Part shown: piece by piece, positions 1-11,590 of the stretch
How the letters are laid out: each line of letters begins with the position of its first letter
How positions within the stretch are numbered: position 1 is the first letter of the stretch
Source: Tubulanus polymorphus
Taxonomy: Eukaryota; Nemertea; Palaeonemertea; Tubulaniformes; Tubulanidae
DNA: 64,000 nucleotides
NCBI RefSeq assembly: GCF_964204645.1
Contig: NC_134028.1
Location: forward strand, 13,753,263-13,817,262
Reading direction: 5' to 3'
Made by a program: the position numbers and the translations under genes
Notes under the pieces: generated by a model
Seen by the model: the letters and a program-made list of their open reading frames with translations, nothing else
Told to the model about the DNA's origin: nothing
The model's database searches: none

Positions 1-569
1 ATAGTTAAATATGCTATATTTCATGTCATTGTCATCTCGGTAATAAGGACCCTTTTATAATGGAAAACGAAAATGAGTAATGCACGATGCCTTAGATTTC
101 CGGGCCTATTATAAATTCCAACTTAGCCTAGGCCTATTCAGTATTTTGCCGACCTATTCATTATTTTATGAAATCAAATAGGCAGTGCGCCATCATGGCC
201 GTATACTCAAAGTGCTTCCAGTGAATCACCGCTTTAGGCCTAATACGGGCATGGCTACTGCATTAATCGCATGAAATATTCAGTCGGTGACGACAAACGC
301 CTAGTGAATCACCTGTATCAAACTTAAAATTTTCGGCCGATTATTTTTAGGAAGTGGTTATTTAGCCAGATCTGGTTACCGACTTAAAAGATATTTTGCC
401 GGATCCATATATTATGTATTAGTAAAATCATTATATTGGGTTTAGGGTTAGGGTTTTGATAGGGTTAATGTCAAGAGGGTGAGAAGAGGGTCCAGGGTTC
501 TGTTTCACAACTAGTGATAGGGTTAGGTGGGGCTATATATGTAGTTAAAACATTCGGGTGGTTTTCAGC

Positions 570-640
570 GAGCTCGGTGGTCTAGTGGGAAGACACTGCG
601 CTAGGTGAATTTACTGACCCGGATTCGAGTCTCGCTCTAT
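570..640 (+). repeat. tRNA-derived SINE-like head fragment
   Basis: A GGTGGTCTAGTGGG stretch near 577-590 resembles a pol III A box, and GGATTCGAGTC at 621-631 resembles a B box at about tRNA spacing. The rest does not fold into a clean cloverleaf and no SINE body or A/T-rich tail can be delimited, so this reads as a tRNA-derived SINE head or relic rather than a working tRNA gene. Confidence 0.45.
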
Positions 641-1443
641 GCGCTCAGCTTTCTCAAACTCAGTTCTGCATACCTTCCTTCAAGTCGCGCACCTCTCTGC
701 GCATGCGCGGAGAAATATCCGGCAAAATATTGTTCAGAAGTCGGTGACCGGATCCAACTGAATAACCACACCCTTATTTTTACACCCGCACTGGACGTAT
801 TGAGCCGGTGATTGACGTTTATCAACCAAATAGCCATGGGCCTATGATGCATTGTTTATATTATGAGATTTGTTAATTCTCTCCCGCTAAGCAGCGTACA
901 CTGTCAGCACTTCGATTTAATCACTTCCCGCTTGAATCTCCTCAAATAGCCACCTTTGTCAGTCATTACTTGTATCTACGAGCGATCATCTCGATGAATG
1001 CTCGTAGCATCAGTTCTATCAAATTGTAAATGAAAATCATCCTCCCTCGGCAGGGAGTTAAACCTTTTGGCATTACTACACAGCCACAGCGCGCACCCCT
1101 GCCACACTAAACCAGGTGCCCGGTCAATGTAATACACCATTCCACCTCTGGCACCACTGGAATCCAGTTATATGTGGTGAGTTTCAAGCTCATTTGTTTC
1201 TATATATGGTCCACAGGGGCATTGAATTTTGTGACAAGTGGTCATGTTTCCTTAGCCTCTGGTTCAGCTGGTGGACCGCATCTTATAATAGGGGAGGAAA
1301 ATAGGCACTAATCCTGGCCCCCGTTGAGGTCTTGAACTGGTGCTTTCCTATTAGTGTACTAATATAACGAAAGACCAGAAAGGCTACATGCAATCTGATT
1401 ACTTCTAACCTTATCTGAGGTAACCATCGTAAAATCTGGAAAA
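641..1443. other. Intergenic stretch without a recognisable gene
   Basis: No coding exon could be supported here. A partial copy of the repeat family found in tandem at 11.0 kb is visible near 1,165-1,225, with the shared GGTGAGTTTCAAG and an ACAGGGGCATTGAA variant of its G-rich motif. The open frames present are short and have no family signature. Confidence 0.5.
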
Positions 1444-2109
1444 ATGAAGCCTATTAAAGTTGTAAGAGAGAAACAAAAAGAACCGATGTTATACCTGGTC
1501 AAAGATGGTGTTTTTCAAAGCGTCAGTGGGCAGTCAGAAATAAAAGGAAATGTTCCAGTTTCTGGCTCATCTAATTTAACTGAGCCTGAATCTTCGGACT
1601 ATGAATTCACTTGATCCAACTGATAGTAAGTCAATACTAATACACTCTTATTCAATCAAATGAATTCGTTGAGGGAAATCCATTTGTATGGTACATGTAA
1701 TTTTTAGCTCGGCTGTGACCGAAGGTCAGTGGAGCTGATGGGTTAGAGTGATTATCTGTCGTCGTCCGTCCATTCCTCTGTCAGCTTTTGCTTCAATTTT
1801 CTACTAGTGCTACAGTTCTTTTTTAATCTTGACTAAACTTCGTATGAAGTGAAAATGGGCCAAGGGCTAAAAAGTTATAGAGCCGTTTTTCCGAATTTGA
1901 TCTCTAGAGGGCGCTGTATGGGTGGCGCTTGTAAAATCTTTAAATCGCTTCTTGTCCAACAATTATAATCCCATCTTGACGAAACTGGGAATGTAGATAC
2001 TACGGGCCAAACACTAAAAAGTTAAAGAGCCGTTTTCCGTTATAGAGCCGATCTCTTTGAACTCTTGAGTGCTGTGAAAGTGGTCCTTGTAAAATCTCAT
2101 CATAAAACA

Positions 2110-2123
2110 GGGGGGGGGGGGGG
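2110..2123. repeat. Poly-G tract (14 G)
   Basis: An uninterrupted run of 14 guanines lies in a KDZ intron, directly before a single copy of the dispersed repeat also found at 11 kb. Such runs are prone to slippage and to sequencing error. Confidence 0.95.
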
Positions 2124-2300
2124 ACATTTTGTAGCAGCAATTTTTTGCGTAGCTGTAGCTCATGAGATGTTCCATGATTGTGGTCAGTTTCAAGGTCATT
2201 GCTCTCTGTATTGTAATGTTCACCAGGGGGCATTGAATAGTGGAATAACGTATGATATTTCCATATTGCATGTTTTGTTACCACGATCGAATGCAACATT
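2124..2300 (+). repeat. Single dispersed copy of the 154-bp repeat family
   Basis: The order of words (GTAGCTCATGA, ATGATTGTGGT, AGTTTCAAGGTCATTG, CACCAGGGGGCATTGAATAG) matches the tandem units at 10,991-11,590. Its G-rich motif ends in GCA rather than GCG. Another diverged copy is near 4,950-5,060. The family is therefore interspersed as well as tandem, which suggests mobile origin. Confidence 0.65.
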
Positions 2301-2460
2301 GTAGTTGCAAAAGGTCATTGATATCTGTATTTTATAGATCGCCAGATTGTGAAGCCTTTCAACCAGCCAGTAGGCATGGTGCCCCCTAGTTAATTTGCCG
2401 GATGTTCCCATTAGGCATTGGTGATGGCATTGTACTACTATAACTACATCTTGTTTTGAA

Positions 2461-2770
2461 ATGATTGATCCAAATGAATATTCTTTTAACTCAAAAGGTC
2501 ATTCTGAAAGTGCAACGAAAGGCAGTTATGGTGATTATGGAAAGAGACGAGTGTCTGAAGTCCATGCGTGGGATGATTTATCGGACAAGCTCACTGAATC
2601 TGCTCTGAAGCTGTACAAACCGATGTCGTTGGAATGTTTTATCTGCGAAAAAATTGAACAAGAGCCTTTTTGATGTGATGATTGTCATCCATTTGCTACA
2701 TACTGTTTGGAATGCAGCATAAACTTACATACATGTTTGCCTTTCCATCGATTGAAGCATTGGCAAGCTG
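2461..2770 (+). pseudogene. KDZ exon: acidic leader and Cys/His cluster
   Basis: The frame opens with MIDPNEYSF and reaches a cysteine-rich block (CFIC, then CDDC, then CLEC, then HTCLPFHRLKHW) typical of the CxC-type zinc-binding region in front of KDZ transposase cores. A TGA at 2671-2673 falls just before the second Cys pair, while the frame stays open and family-like on both sides, so this is a nonsense change inside an exon. A GTAAGT donor follows at about 2,771. DNA binding is inferred from the cysteine pattern. Confidence 0.6.
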
Positions 2771-3919
2771 TAAGTATTTATAGCCCATGTGGGACTCAAG
2801 TCCCAGGGGCCTAGCTTTCACTATTCAACTGTCATATGTCCATTATTTTGTCAAGGCGAACTTTTGAAGACACTTAATTCAATTGTCTGTCCTTATATTT
2901 GGCTTGCTAAAATCAGCTCTTTTGAAGTTTTCAAGGGAAATTTCTAATACACTTCATGGTCAATTGGTATATTTGGTCAAAAATTGTTCACTCTAGGTCT
3001 TTTTTTGCGTCTAAAAAGGATGTTTTTTATTTGAAATCTCATGTCTCTATCGCTTCTTTGCTTGGAAATATTGCACAAAATTTGACATTGGTACACGTTG
3101 GAAATGTTTTTGAATAATAAGCTCACGCCAATACAAACCCTGGCCACAAACCCTTCATATGGTCTATTACATTGTCCATTTCTTGGCCAGACAGTGCCCG
3201 CCAGTCTATATTTCACTCCAGTCAATCATATGCGTGGTAATGATGTAGGACAAATCATGCATCTCTTTGGCTAGATATATAGACTGGTGGGCATTCAGTG
3301 TTAACCTCTCGTTAATTTTGGGTGATGTAATAGACCAATGAAGGGTATGGGGCCAGGGTTTGTGTTGACAGGAGCTTTAGCGGGCGGTAATCAAGCCCTG
3401 GCAAGTGAGGATGCCTGGATTCAGTGATAAAAATCGCCTATTGTGGGCCCTGCTTGGGTCCTAATTTTGCTGGAAAGTATTCTTTTTCAGTCAAGAAGTC
3501 CTTCCATTTGGGTCTAAAATTGCTGAAAAATTCCTTAGTACTTCTTTTTGTCCTGGCCTTACCAGTGGAAACCGTGAATGAATGGTAAAAACTCTACGTA
3601 CATTGTATTTTATGATGTCTTTATATTGTACAGATGGAGATGCCCCTCCTCAGCAGATTACCATGCAATTGTACCTTGATTGAAGAAAAAATCATTACAG
3701 TCTTCGATTCTTATGGTATGTATAATTTGCTCAAGATTTAACACTTGTTTTATAAATGACATTATCTGTCAGTAGGTTAAAATGCATGCCAGTATCTGGA
3801 TTTAGATCCAAAAAAGTAAATTTCTCCAAACAGCAAGAATTCACCAGGACGGTTAAAATCAAAATCAACCATAATTTACTTAGATTTATTCACTGCTATG
3901 TTTGATATTGATTAATAGG

Positions 3920-4135
3920 TCGATGTGATGCGAAAAAAGTTCAGCACTGCGAATGTCACAGTCTACCTATTGCTTTAACCAATCATCGTTTGTGGCCTGC
4001 ATCTCCTTCCCAACATACGCTGCATCATTTGATTTTCTCAAACTTTTTACGACTCTCCAAATAGAAGGTCAGCTGTCAGCAAGAGCATTTGCAGACACGT
4101 ATGCTGTGATGAATGCTTATTCGCTTGACCAGGTA
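3920..4135 (+). pseudogene. KDZ exon with internal frameshift
   Basis: This exon begins after an AG at 3,919 and ends before GTAAAG. Its first half reads GRCDAKK...HCECHSLPIAL and LWPASPSQ, a KDZ pattern. From about position 4,010 the continuing family-like reading (ASFDFLKLF...SARAF) is in a different frame. A one- or two-base indel has therefore split the exon, the second clear lesion of the gene after the stop at 2,671. Confidence 0.6.
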
Positions 4136-4496
4136 AAGTAATACACCCCAAGTGCACATCTCCTGTCTATATTTCATTGTTAACTAAAATTTGATGTGCT
4201 TTGATGTTACGTAGGTCTCACAGTTGTATAGACTGCTGACAAGTGAGAGTCTGAGTAGATTTAGATTGATAACTTGTGAGGAATATCTGTTGTCGAAATC
4301 TTACACTTGTAAGCGGTGCTTGGCTTGTCCTGAGGTATGGCTTCTGGCTGCATTTCTGACACTGGTTTGCCATATAAAATAGACTCCGCCTTAACCGGTA
4401 CCATTTGGACCTTCATTTAGATTGAATGGATTACCGGATAGGCAGAGTCTTCTGTATTCTGAAATATTTTTTGAAAATTAATTTTCATCTTCCTAG

Positions 4497-5718
4497 GATA
4501 ATGGTAAACTTTTTGTGTCAGCTGATGCTAATTTTGGATTGGTTTGGAAAAAGAATGCAGGAAGGAGTTACTCTACCCCACAAATCTTAAGACCAATATT
4601 TTTAGACCAAGGCAATGTTGATTCGTATGTTTTGAGATGTTGTGATACATCCAAACTTGATGATGGTGTAAATATTTTAGTTTTGAAAAAAATGGTTTTG
4701 ATTGTATACAATATATATATATCAATATATTTAATTGAAATTGCCATTTGATTAATTTTTCCAGGAATGTAATAATTTCCAGGCAGGAACAGACATCCGT
4801 GCCAAAAACAAAGCTGTCAATTTGGATTATACTGGTGTGATGGGTTTGGCATGTTCACGACATGAGATTCCACTAGCGATGCTAAATCTAAGGCACGGTG
4901 AAAGGTAATCTAGTTCTGTCTCTTACATGTGCATATTTTGGAACCACAATCAATTGCAAATATGTAGCTCATGAAATCTTCTCTGATGAGTGCCAAGATC
5001 ATTGGTTTCTGTGTATGTTCATTAGAGGCCGTTGAATATTAAAATAGTCAATGATTTCATGGAGTCCTTGGATCCCTAGTTTTGATGTGTGAGAATGTGT
5101 TTGATTCATATTCCAGGCTCAGTTACGTTGTTTCGCTGTTGAATCATATGGTTGCTGAGCTGCAAGTTGAGCATAATCAATTAGAATTGGTAGTTATGTA
5201 TGACATAGCTTGTGTATTGCAAAAATATCCGAAGGTAGATGCCATTTCTAAGTTATTGCCCATAGACCATGTTATTGAAACAATATCCCTAGTTCCCAAA
5301 TGAGAATGGTTTCCCTGAACCCATTCTAACTACCACGTGCATTTGATATTTTTTCAGAAACCAGATATTTCAAGAATGTTGCCGGGTAATCTCCAATTTG
5401 CCATTCCATTATTTCACTGCTATGGTCATCAAGCCAATTGTCAAGTATGGATCTAACTTAGGTTTAAGTTTTCTTCTGACTGGATCATTATATTTATTTG
5501 AAAAAAAAATGTTTTTTTATCTTTTATTATCACTCATACAAACTTAAGTCCACGTTGCTTGGAAAATTTTGGTTTGACGGATGGAGAAACTATGGAACGA
5601 TTTTGGTCTTATATCCGACGATTTGCTCTAATCACAAAGGAACAGACTCCAAATCGTAGGTTAGAGTTACTTACATTAGCAGCCCAGCATTATACATGGA
5701 AGAAAATGAATAAAATTG
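4497..5718 (+). pseudogene. KDZ transposase catalytic core exons
   Basis: Five exons (4497-4673, 4765-4905, 5117-5235, 5359-5443, 5553-5718) carry the most family-specific residues. The first has LFVSADANFGL, the usual opening of the RNase H-like core. The third ends with VVMYDIACV, where the Asp is a candidate catalytic residue. The fourth has LFHCYGHQANCQ. The fifth has GLTDGETMERFWSYIRR, supplying the candidate catalytic Glu. Spacing and order match KDZ elements. No stop or frame break was seen in these five exons, unlike the flanking ones. The acceptor of the fifth (CTTAAG) is weak. Introns are 90-320 bp. Confidence 0.72.
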
Positions 5719-5790
5719 GTAAGTAAATCCAGGATGGTATGGTTATCACATATTGATAATTTTGACATCATTTTTGTTTGTGGTTTCAGA

Positions 5791-7063
5791 ATTCGCATTG
5801 TTTGAGCGGTTTAAGAGAGCAGATGTAGCTATAGAACAAGCAGATAAGGAACTTGCCGATATATCATTGATAATTCCAGGTCTCGATTTGTCACCATGTA
5901 TCTTATTTGCTAGATGAATAAAGCTGAATTTACATGTATCTTTTCATTATTTTTAGAAGTAGCTACTGGAAGAGATGATATCTTTGAACAGTGGAATTTC
6001 CAGGAAAAGGTATCAGTGACTCATAAAAGAGATAAAGGTAAAAGTTATGGCATGGTGTTAACAAGTTTAACTCTTTCCATGTTAATCATGATAAATGAAA
6101 TTCCACTCAGCTATGATGGACCTTTTCGGGGTTGAGAATACGCGGCATTGAACTAAGTCAACACCCCAAAACCAATAATTTTCTGAAAGCTCATGGATGG
6201 TTTTATGATACACTCTACGGTTTGGGTCCATTGGGGGCCACGCTGACTTATCGACCTTTGAATTAGAAATCTGGGAAAAAATGGAGGTCACCTGCCATAA
6301 GTTACTGTGGGCACAGCTTCGCCATCTAATAGTTCTATACTATACCAGATACATGACTGTGAGATCTCGTCCACTTGACAAACCAATAAAAATTGCCCTA
6401 TAAACTTTTTTTCAATGAAATTATTTTAGATATATCCCTGGCAAATGAGTTTGCCCACGACATCAGCTATAGTCATCTCATGAGGCGAAATATTTTGCCC
6501 ACGATGTGGAAAGAGTTTTAAGGCCTGTTGTATTGATTATTTTTCTTTTTCAATATTACGGAAACCCATCCACATGGCAAGAAATATACGTCAAGCTCTT
6601 GTCTACATACTACAGTGTCTGGTAAGTTATAGTAATTATGAGATAAATCATCAGAGGTGCACTTATTAAGTACTTAAATGAAATATGAATGTAAATATAT
6701 TTTTTTCTCAGTACAATGATAAAGAGCTCTAATGATGGTGCCACATGTATGACCCTTGTTAAAGAGAGAGATGAGTAAGTTGGAATAACTACGTACATTG
6801 GTATTAGTTTTCAGCTTGTTTTCTGTCAGTTTTCATTATGGTGGCATTGTGATGATACTGATACTGTTGTCTCGTTTAGACTAGATGCAAGACTTCAATC
6901 AACTGAAAATATTCGGAATCTCACTCGATGGTCCAGTTCTCAATACGAATACATCAATCTAATGGAAGCAATGAATGACAGGAAACGTTGTGCATATCTT
7001 CGACGAATGCGAACCTTAGCATGTGAGATGAAGGTTCATGATAAAGCTTCAAAAAACATGCAG
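5791..7063 (+). pseudogene. KDZ transposase C-terminal helical exons
   Basis: Five short exon-like blocks follow the catalytic core: 5791-5880 (FALFERFKRAD...), 5957-6038 (VATGRDDIFEQWNFQEK), about 6555-6620 (STWQEIYVKLL), 6711-6776 and 6880-7063 (TRWSSSQYEYINLMEAMND). They are charged and predicted helical, as in the C-terminal half of KDZ transposases. Donors GTCTCG, GTAAAA, GTAAGT, GTAAGT and GTGATT can be seen. Two further exons, at 9559-9730 and 9805-10152, lie beyond the inserted element; the last reads through a TAA at 9880 and ends in an acidic tail at 10,152. Confidence 0.55.
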
Positions 7064-7134
7064 GTGATTCTGCCATCCCATGTGACATAATTGCAACATT
7101 GTCATTCCTCCCTTGTAAATCCCTTCAGAACAGA

Positions 7135-7144
7135 CATAACTCAT
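7135..7144. repeat. Left 10-bp target-site duplication
   Basis: CATAACTCAT stands directly before the left inverted repeat of the inserted element and recurs directly after its right end at 9518-9527. Confidence 0.85.
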
Positions 7145-9517
7145 CGGTTCCTGAAAAAGCTGAAACACTGAAACGCTGAATCGCTGAAATAAAAACGCTG
7201 AAATTTCAGGGAATTTCCGAAAAACGCCGAAATTTCAGGGAATTCCCGAAAAACGCTGAAATCGTGCTAGGTACCGACAATACACGTTTTAAAATTCTTT
7301 CCGGGCCGGTGTCCGCTGCCGAGTCCTGAACCGTCTTTTAGTCTCCACCTTCGGTTACAGAGACATGCATGGGCAGTAAGTGTGGAGTATACTTCTAGAG
7401 GGCCACTTGTTGGACAAATTAATTCGCTTGAAATCCGGATTTTTAATGCATACAGGCAGCATGATGAGGAAAACCAATTCACAAACCGTGCAAGCCAACT
7501 TAAACACTATGCTCAATATTCCAAGAATATGGTTTACTTATGCAAGACTTAGGCCTATCGTTCATGTATAAAACAGGATTATAAGCAACTTTTCTTTTGT
7601 CAACACGTTGATGGGCGACAGACTATGGTATTCTCTGAAGGAGGTAAATTGAATTTGACAGCTAGTTATATAAATGACGCAGCTTTTGGACGAAAGGGCT
7701 CTAACTAAATTTCTTTTTAATTCACCGTGGAATGGAATGGATTGACGCCAATGACATGCAGTAGACCCCTACTTATAGGTCATACTAATTAGCGTCAACC
7801 AATTAATCTAAATCGGGCAAACCATTCAACAACTGTAATTTATTTGCTGTGTTGTGATAATAATAGGTTGTTTTTTTTTTTAAATGACATACCAACTGTT
7901 AGAAAAATGTACTGATTCTTATGTTTAGACTACTACGGTATCTATAAAAGGAGGTGTCATAGACAAAGTTGATTTGCTCAGCAGGACACACTTCTTGTCA
8001 AGTACATCATCTCAAGTATTGGGTGTTTTGTAAGTTTGATTTCAGTATTTATTTACTAAGTGCTGTCCCCTCGGACCTCAGTGCTTTCAAACTAGGCCCA
8101 CCCCATAGGCTATATCTCCAGAGTGTATTAGCCACTATTCTTTTATTTCCTACTTTAAATGCACTTTTTTCTATTTTTAGACTCGGGCTAAGAATGTGCA
8201 AATTTGAGATACTGAGAAATCAGATGGCACTAGTTAACTTGAACTGCGAAATTTGCAGCAGGATAGCTGAACGGAACAATTTTTAAAAACAAAATGGCTA
8301 TTCGAATGCTATTTCAGTAATAACTTGATTCAACCAGAGAGAAATAAGTCAATTGGGGATGTACAGTACACCCACTTTACTTCCCGTTTTCCTGGTACCA
8401 AATTTTTTATCTTAAGCTAAGCAATATTCTAAGGTATGCTTTCATTGAAGGTATGATTTCATTAGAATTTAAAGCAATGGAACCAGAATTCAAGCCCGAG
8501 TTAAGCGAACTATTGATTCTGATATAATGTAAGAACTGATTTCTTTTGTGTACTCTTGCAGAATGTGTTAAGTATTATTTTAAGCTGTTAAATAATATAA
8601 TTAGACAAACGTCAAATTATTGGATCTTTCTTGTTGACTCGTTTAATTTTGTGAGTTTAGAGTTCCAGTCAATCCACAATGTGCAGTGCCTAGCCTTCAT
8701 CTAGTACTAAAGCCAAGCTTGTGTATGGGAAAATATCGTTCGACTCCTATAGGCCAGACAAATCAAAGCATGCAATACATTGCAGATAATAGTCTCCGGC
8801 AAGTCGAAAGAGAAAGTAAACCAGGTTTTACCCCATACCCTACCGGGGAACAAAGACACTTAAAGACTCCTTCCTCCTGGTAGAAATTGTTGAAATATGG
8901 CACCCAATCGTAGCAATGCTAAGTACAGTATACTATGACGGTTGAACCTTTATTAACGAATTTCAATGACACCGAAAATAGAATCAAAATAATCATTAGT
9001 TCCATGCTAGCACTTAATTTGGGTTATCAGGTTCAGCCTAACTGTACTTTCATTCAGCTACTACTTGTATGAGACTTGGCAATGATAAGTTGCAAGAAAT
9101 CACTAAACATAAGAAAAAATATTGTGAATTAATATTTAACTGTAATTAAGAATTTATTCAAATGAAGTGATAACTTCATTGTTAGATCGTACCGGTATAT
9201 GCACATAAAACTATGGCGAAAAACACATCTAACAATCCACGCAATCCGCAATCGATCAAGTCGATCATGACGACGACCTTAAGGCATGTCTTTGTAACCG
9301 AAGGAAGAGCATAAAACACGGTTCAGGACTCGTCATCGGACACCGGCCAAGAATGATTTTCAAAACGTGTATTGTCGGTACCTAGCACGATTTCAGCGTT
9401 TTTCGGGAATTCCCTGAAATTTCGGCGTTTTTCGGAAATTCCCTGAAATTTCAGCGTTTTTATTTCAGCGTTTCAGCTTTTCAGTGTTTCAGCTTTTTCA
9501 GCGAAGTTCAGGAACCG
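7145..9517. mobile_element. Mutator-like non-autonomous element in a KDZ intron
   Basis: The first about 225 bp (CGGTTCCTGAAAAAGCTG onward) return inverted at about 9,275-9,517. Both ends carry serial CGCTGAAA/CCGAAAAACGC motifs, a GGTACC-containing stretch and a segment with GTAACCGAAGG. The element is bounded by the 10-bp direct duplication CATAACTCAT. Terminal repeats over 200 bp with 9-10-bp duplications are the hallmark of Mutator-like transposons. I see no transposase inside: the central ORFs, such as 7969-8286 and 8686-8883, show no family motifs. It is therefore probably mobilised in trans, or a foldback element. It lies in the sense-strand intron between KDZ exons ending at 7,063 and starting at 9,559. 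Confidence 0.75.
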
Positions 9518-9527
9518 CATAACTCAT
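9518..9527. repeat. Right 10-bp target-site duplication
   Basis: An identical copy of the CATAACTCAT word found at 7135-7144, immediately outside the terminal inverted repeat. Confidence 0.85.
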
Positions 9528-10152
9528 ATGTATTTTTTTTAAACCCCACTAAATTTTAGGTGGCCAGAAAATTGCAAGTCGTCTGATCAAGCAGCGGAAG
9601 CGGGTTGTGAAAAGTATAAAAAAGGCCATTAACTTGTACAATTGTCTGACTGCGGATATCAACAGAATTAGTTCTAAAGATGCGCTGAATCTCGAAAGCA
9701 CAATTTACCAGCCATTGTCTAACGAGGTTGGTCTTTATTTTTCTCGGTGGAGCTTGCTACTAAATTTTTCTCGTATTTGATTTCCTGTCTTGTTCTTCCT
9801 TTAGATGTCAGCTTTAACTACAATGCAACGTAAAGCCTTAGGCAGTTCGTTTACTCTGAAAAGGTCGATAGAAGAAAAGTAAATGGTTCAGGTTGAACTT
9901 TCTCATGTGATACAGAATTTAGAGATTCAACGAGCTGATCTTCTTGCTGCCAGGGAAGATGACGATGCAGATCTGGGACTTAAGAGTTTGATATATGAAA
10001 AACTGAAGTTCCTTCATAAACGAATTTCCTCGTGTCAAGAAATATACTCAAATTTAGTGGAAAAACAAACTGCTGAACCGGAAGATTCCAATTCCGCACT
10101 GTATACTTTTGATTCTGATGATCAAGAGTCTGACACAGAAGTAGTTGTTTAA

Positions 10153-10990
10153 TTTTGAATTTAGGCCACACAAATTTGGAATTTAGGCCACAGAAAAGAA
10201 AACTCTGTTTCTCGCGCCCGACTGACCCGATATTTCGTCGTTTCAAATAATCATTTTCAGAATAAGATATAATTGCCTATCGACCCTTTTTCAAAATTCT
10301 GGGTAAAATAACTTTTTTCAAAAATATATTTGGCTACCAAACTCCTTTCTCGTAAATTTAAAAAAAAAAATCAAATCGTTATATCGGCACTGAGATCATT
10401 ATCAAAAAATATTTTAATACATCGGATTTAACAAATTTGATTGGAAATGGTGCAGCCATGCTCAGACAACTTTGCTAATCGGACATTGATGGCGACCTTG
10501 GATTGTAAAATTAAAATTCCCGGAATTCCGTGAAATATATTCAAAATATAATCTTTTATAGGTAATTGTACAAACACCTCAATTTCCTTTTATTATTGTG
10601 GTCTACTAGCTGTTGATCATATTCCTGACTAAAAATTTGAACTTTTTGAGGGAAATTTTGAAGACGCTTTGATCAATTACCTTGATCTTTCGGATGTATG
10701 TGTATCTTCCCACGGCCCATCAGCATAACAAAAATTGGGTTGATCGGACTCAAGATGGCCGTCCTATGACCTTTTTAGTGCCCAAAAATGTAAATTTTGG
10801 CCCAAATTCTGAGTCCTGTAGCTTCCTACTGGTTTGCCATTTCTCAATTTGCAATTTGTGATGGGTATTCTTTGGAAAGGGATGTCTTAAAACCTGAGAC
10901 AGGTATTTTTCATCAGCCAATTATGGCGCAATTGGCAGCCATCTTGGTGTCACTAGTACTCATTTGTAAGTGGGAAAACGTTTTTCCACA
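10153..10990. other. Stretch without supported genes
   Basis: This AT-rich DNA follows the last KDZ exon. No exon or structural signal could be supported. A short direct repeat (TTTGAATTTAGGCCACA / TTTGGAATTTAGGCCACA) lies near 10,155-10,193. Confidence 0.5.
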
Positions 10991-11590
10991 TTATATTGAT
11001 ACCTAAGCGTATTTTGATACCACAATCAATTAGAAAGTTGTAGCTCATAACGTGTTCTATGATTGTGGTGAGTTTCAAGGTCATTGGATTTTGTCAATGA
11101 CCACCAGGGGGCGTTGAATAATACAATATCTTAGCATTTCTTTATTATATTCGTACCTATGCATATTTTGTAACCACAATCAATTGGTAAGTTGTAGCTC
11201 ATGACATCATCTATGATTGTTGAGAGCTTTAAGGACATTAGTTATTCTATATGGTCAGCAGGGGGCGTTGAATAGTAGAATAACTTAGTATTTCCTTATT
11301 ATATTGGTACCTAGGCGTATTTTGTTATCATGATCAATTGCAAAGTTGTAGTTCATGACATGTTCTATGATTGTGGTGAGTTTCGAGGTCATTGGGTTTT
11401 GAATATAATCACCAGGGGGCGTTTAATAGTAGAATAACTTAGTATTTCCATATTAGATTGGTAACGAGGCATATTTAGTTATCACAATCAATTACAAAAT
11501 TGTAGCTGCTGACATGTTCTATGATTGTGATGAGTTTCAAGGTCATTGTTTTTTGTATATGGTCACCAGGGGGCGTTGAATATTGAAATT
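10991..11590 (+). repeat. 154-bp tandem repeat, about 4 units, CTCF-like motif in each
   Basis: The word CACAATCAAT or a variant recurs at 11,021, 11,175, 11,329 and 11,483, exactly 154 bp apart. Each unit also has ATGATTGT(G)GTGAGTTTCAAGGTCATT and a (C/T)CA(C/G)CAGGGGGCG motif, at 11,101, 11,255, 11,409 and 11,563. That G-rich word fits the core recognition pattern of CTCF, a bilaterian insulator protein. Units differ by point changes but keep a constant length. Binding is inferred from the motif alone. Confidence 0.85.

Larger units (their letters stand above)
1444..10152 (+). pseudogene. KDZ-type transposase gene, about 17 exons, decayed
   Basis: Exon-like blocks bounded by AG/GT run through this interval: about 1444-1620, 2461-2770, 3635-3716, 3920-4135, 4216-4334, 4497-4673, 4765-4905, 5117-5235, 5359-5443, 5553-5718, 5791-5880, 5957-6038, 6555-6620, 6711-6776, 6880-7063, 9559-9730 and 9805-10152. 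Together they follow the Kyakuja-Dileera-Zisupton (KDZ) transposase plan: an N-terminal Cys/His cluster, then a catalytic core with YDIAC, FHCYGHQ and DGETMERFW motifs, then a helical C-terminus. Such enzymes move cut-and-paste DNA transposons. In-frame stops lie at 2671-2673 and 9880-9882, and frame changes near 1,605 and 4,010, so this copy should not make a full protein. The large intron after 7,063 holds a separate 2.4-kb element. The ends of the KDZ transposon itself were not found. Exon borders are by eye. Confidence 0.7.

Noticed and set aside
420-540. Interstitial telomere repeat
   Set aside because: Only two adjacent TTAGGG-like words plus scattered AGGGTT; too short and irregular to call.
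570-640. Functional tRNA gene
   Set aside because: A- and B-box-like words are present, but no acceptor stem or anticodon arm pairs convincingly.
7969-8883. Transposase inside the Mutator-like element
   Set aside because: The two longest frames (105 and 65 aa) show no DDE or zinc-knuckle pattern.
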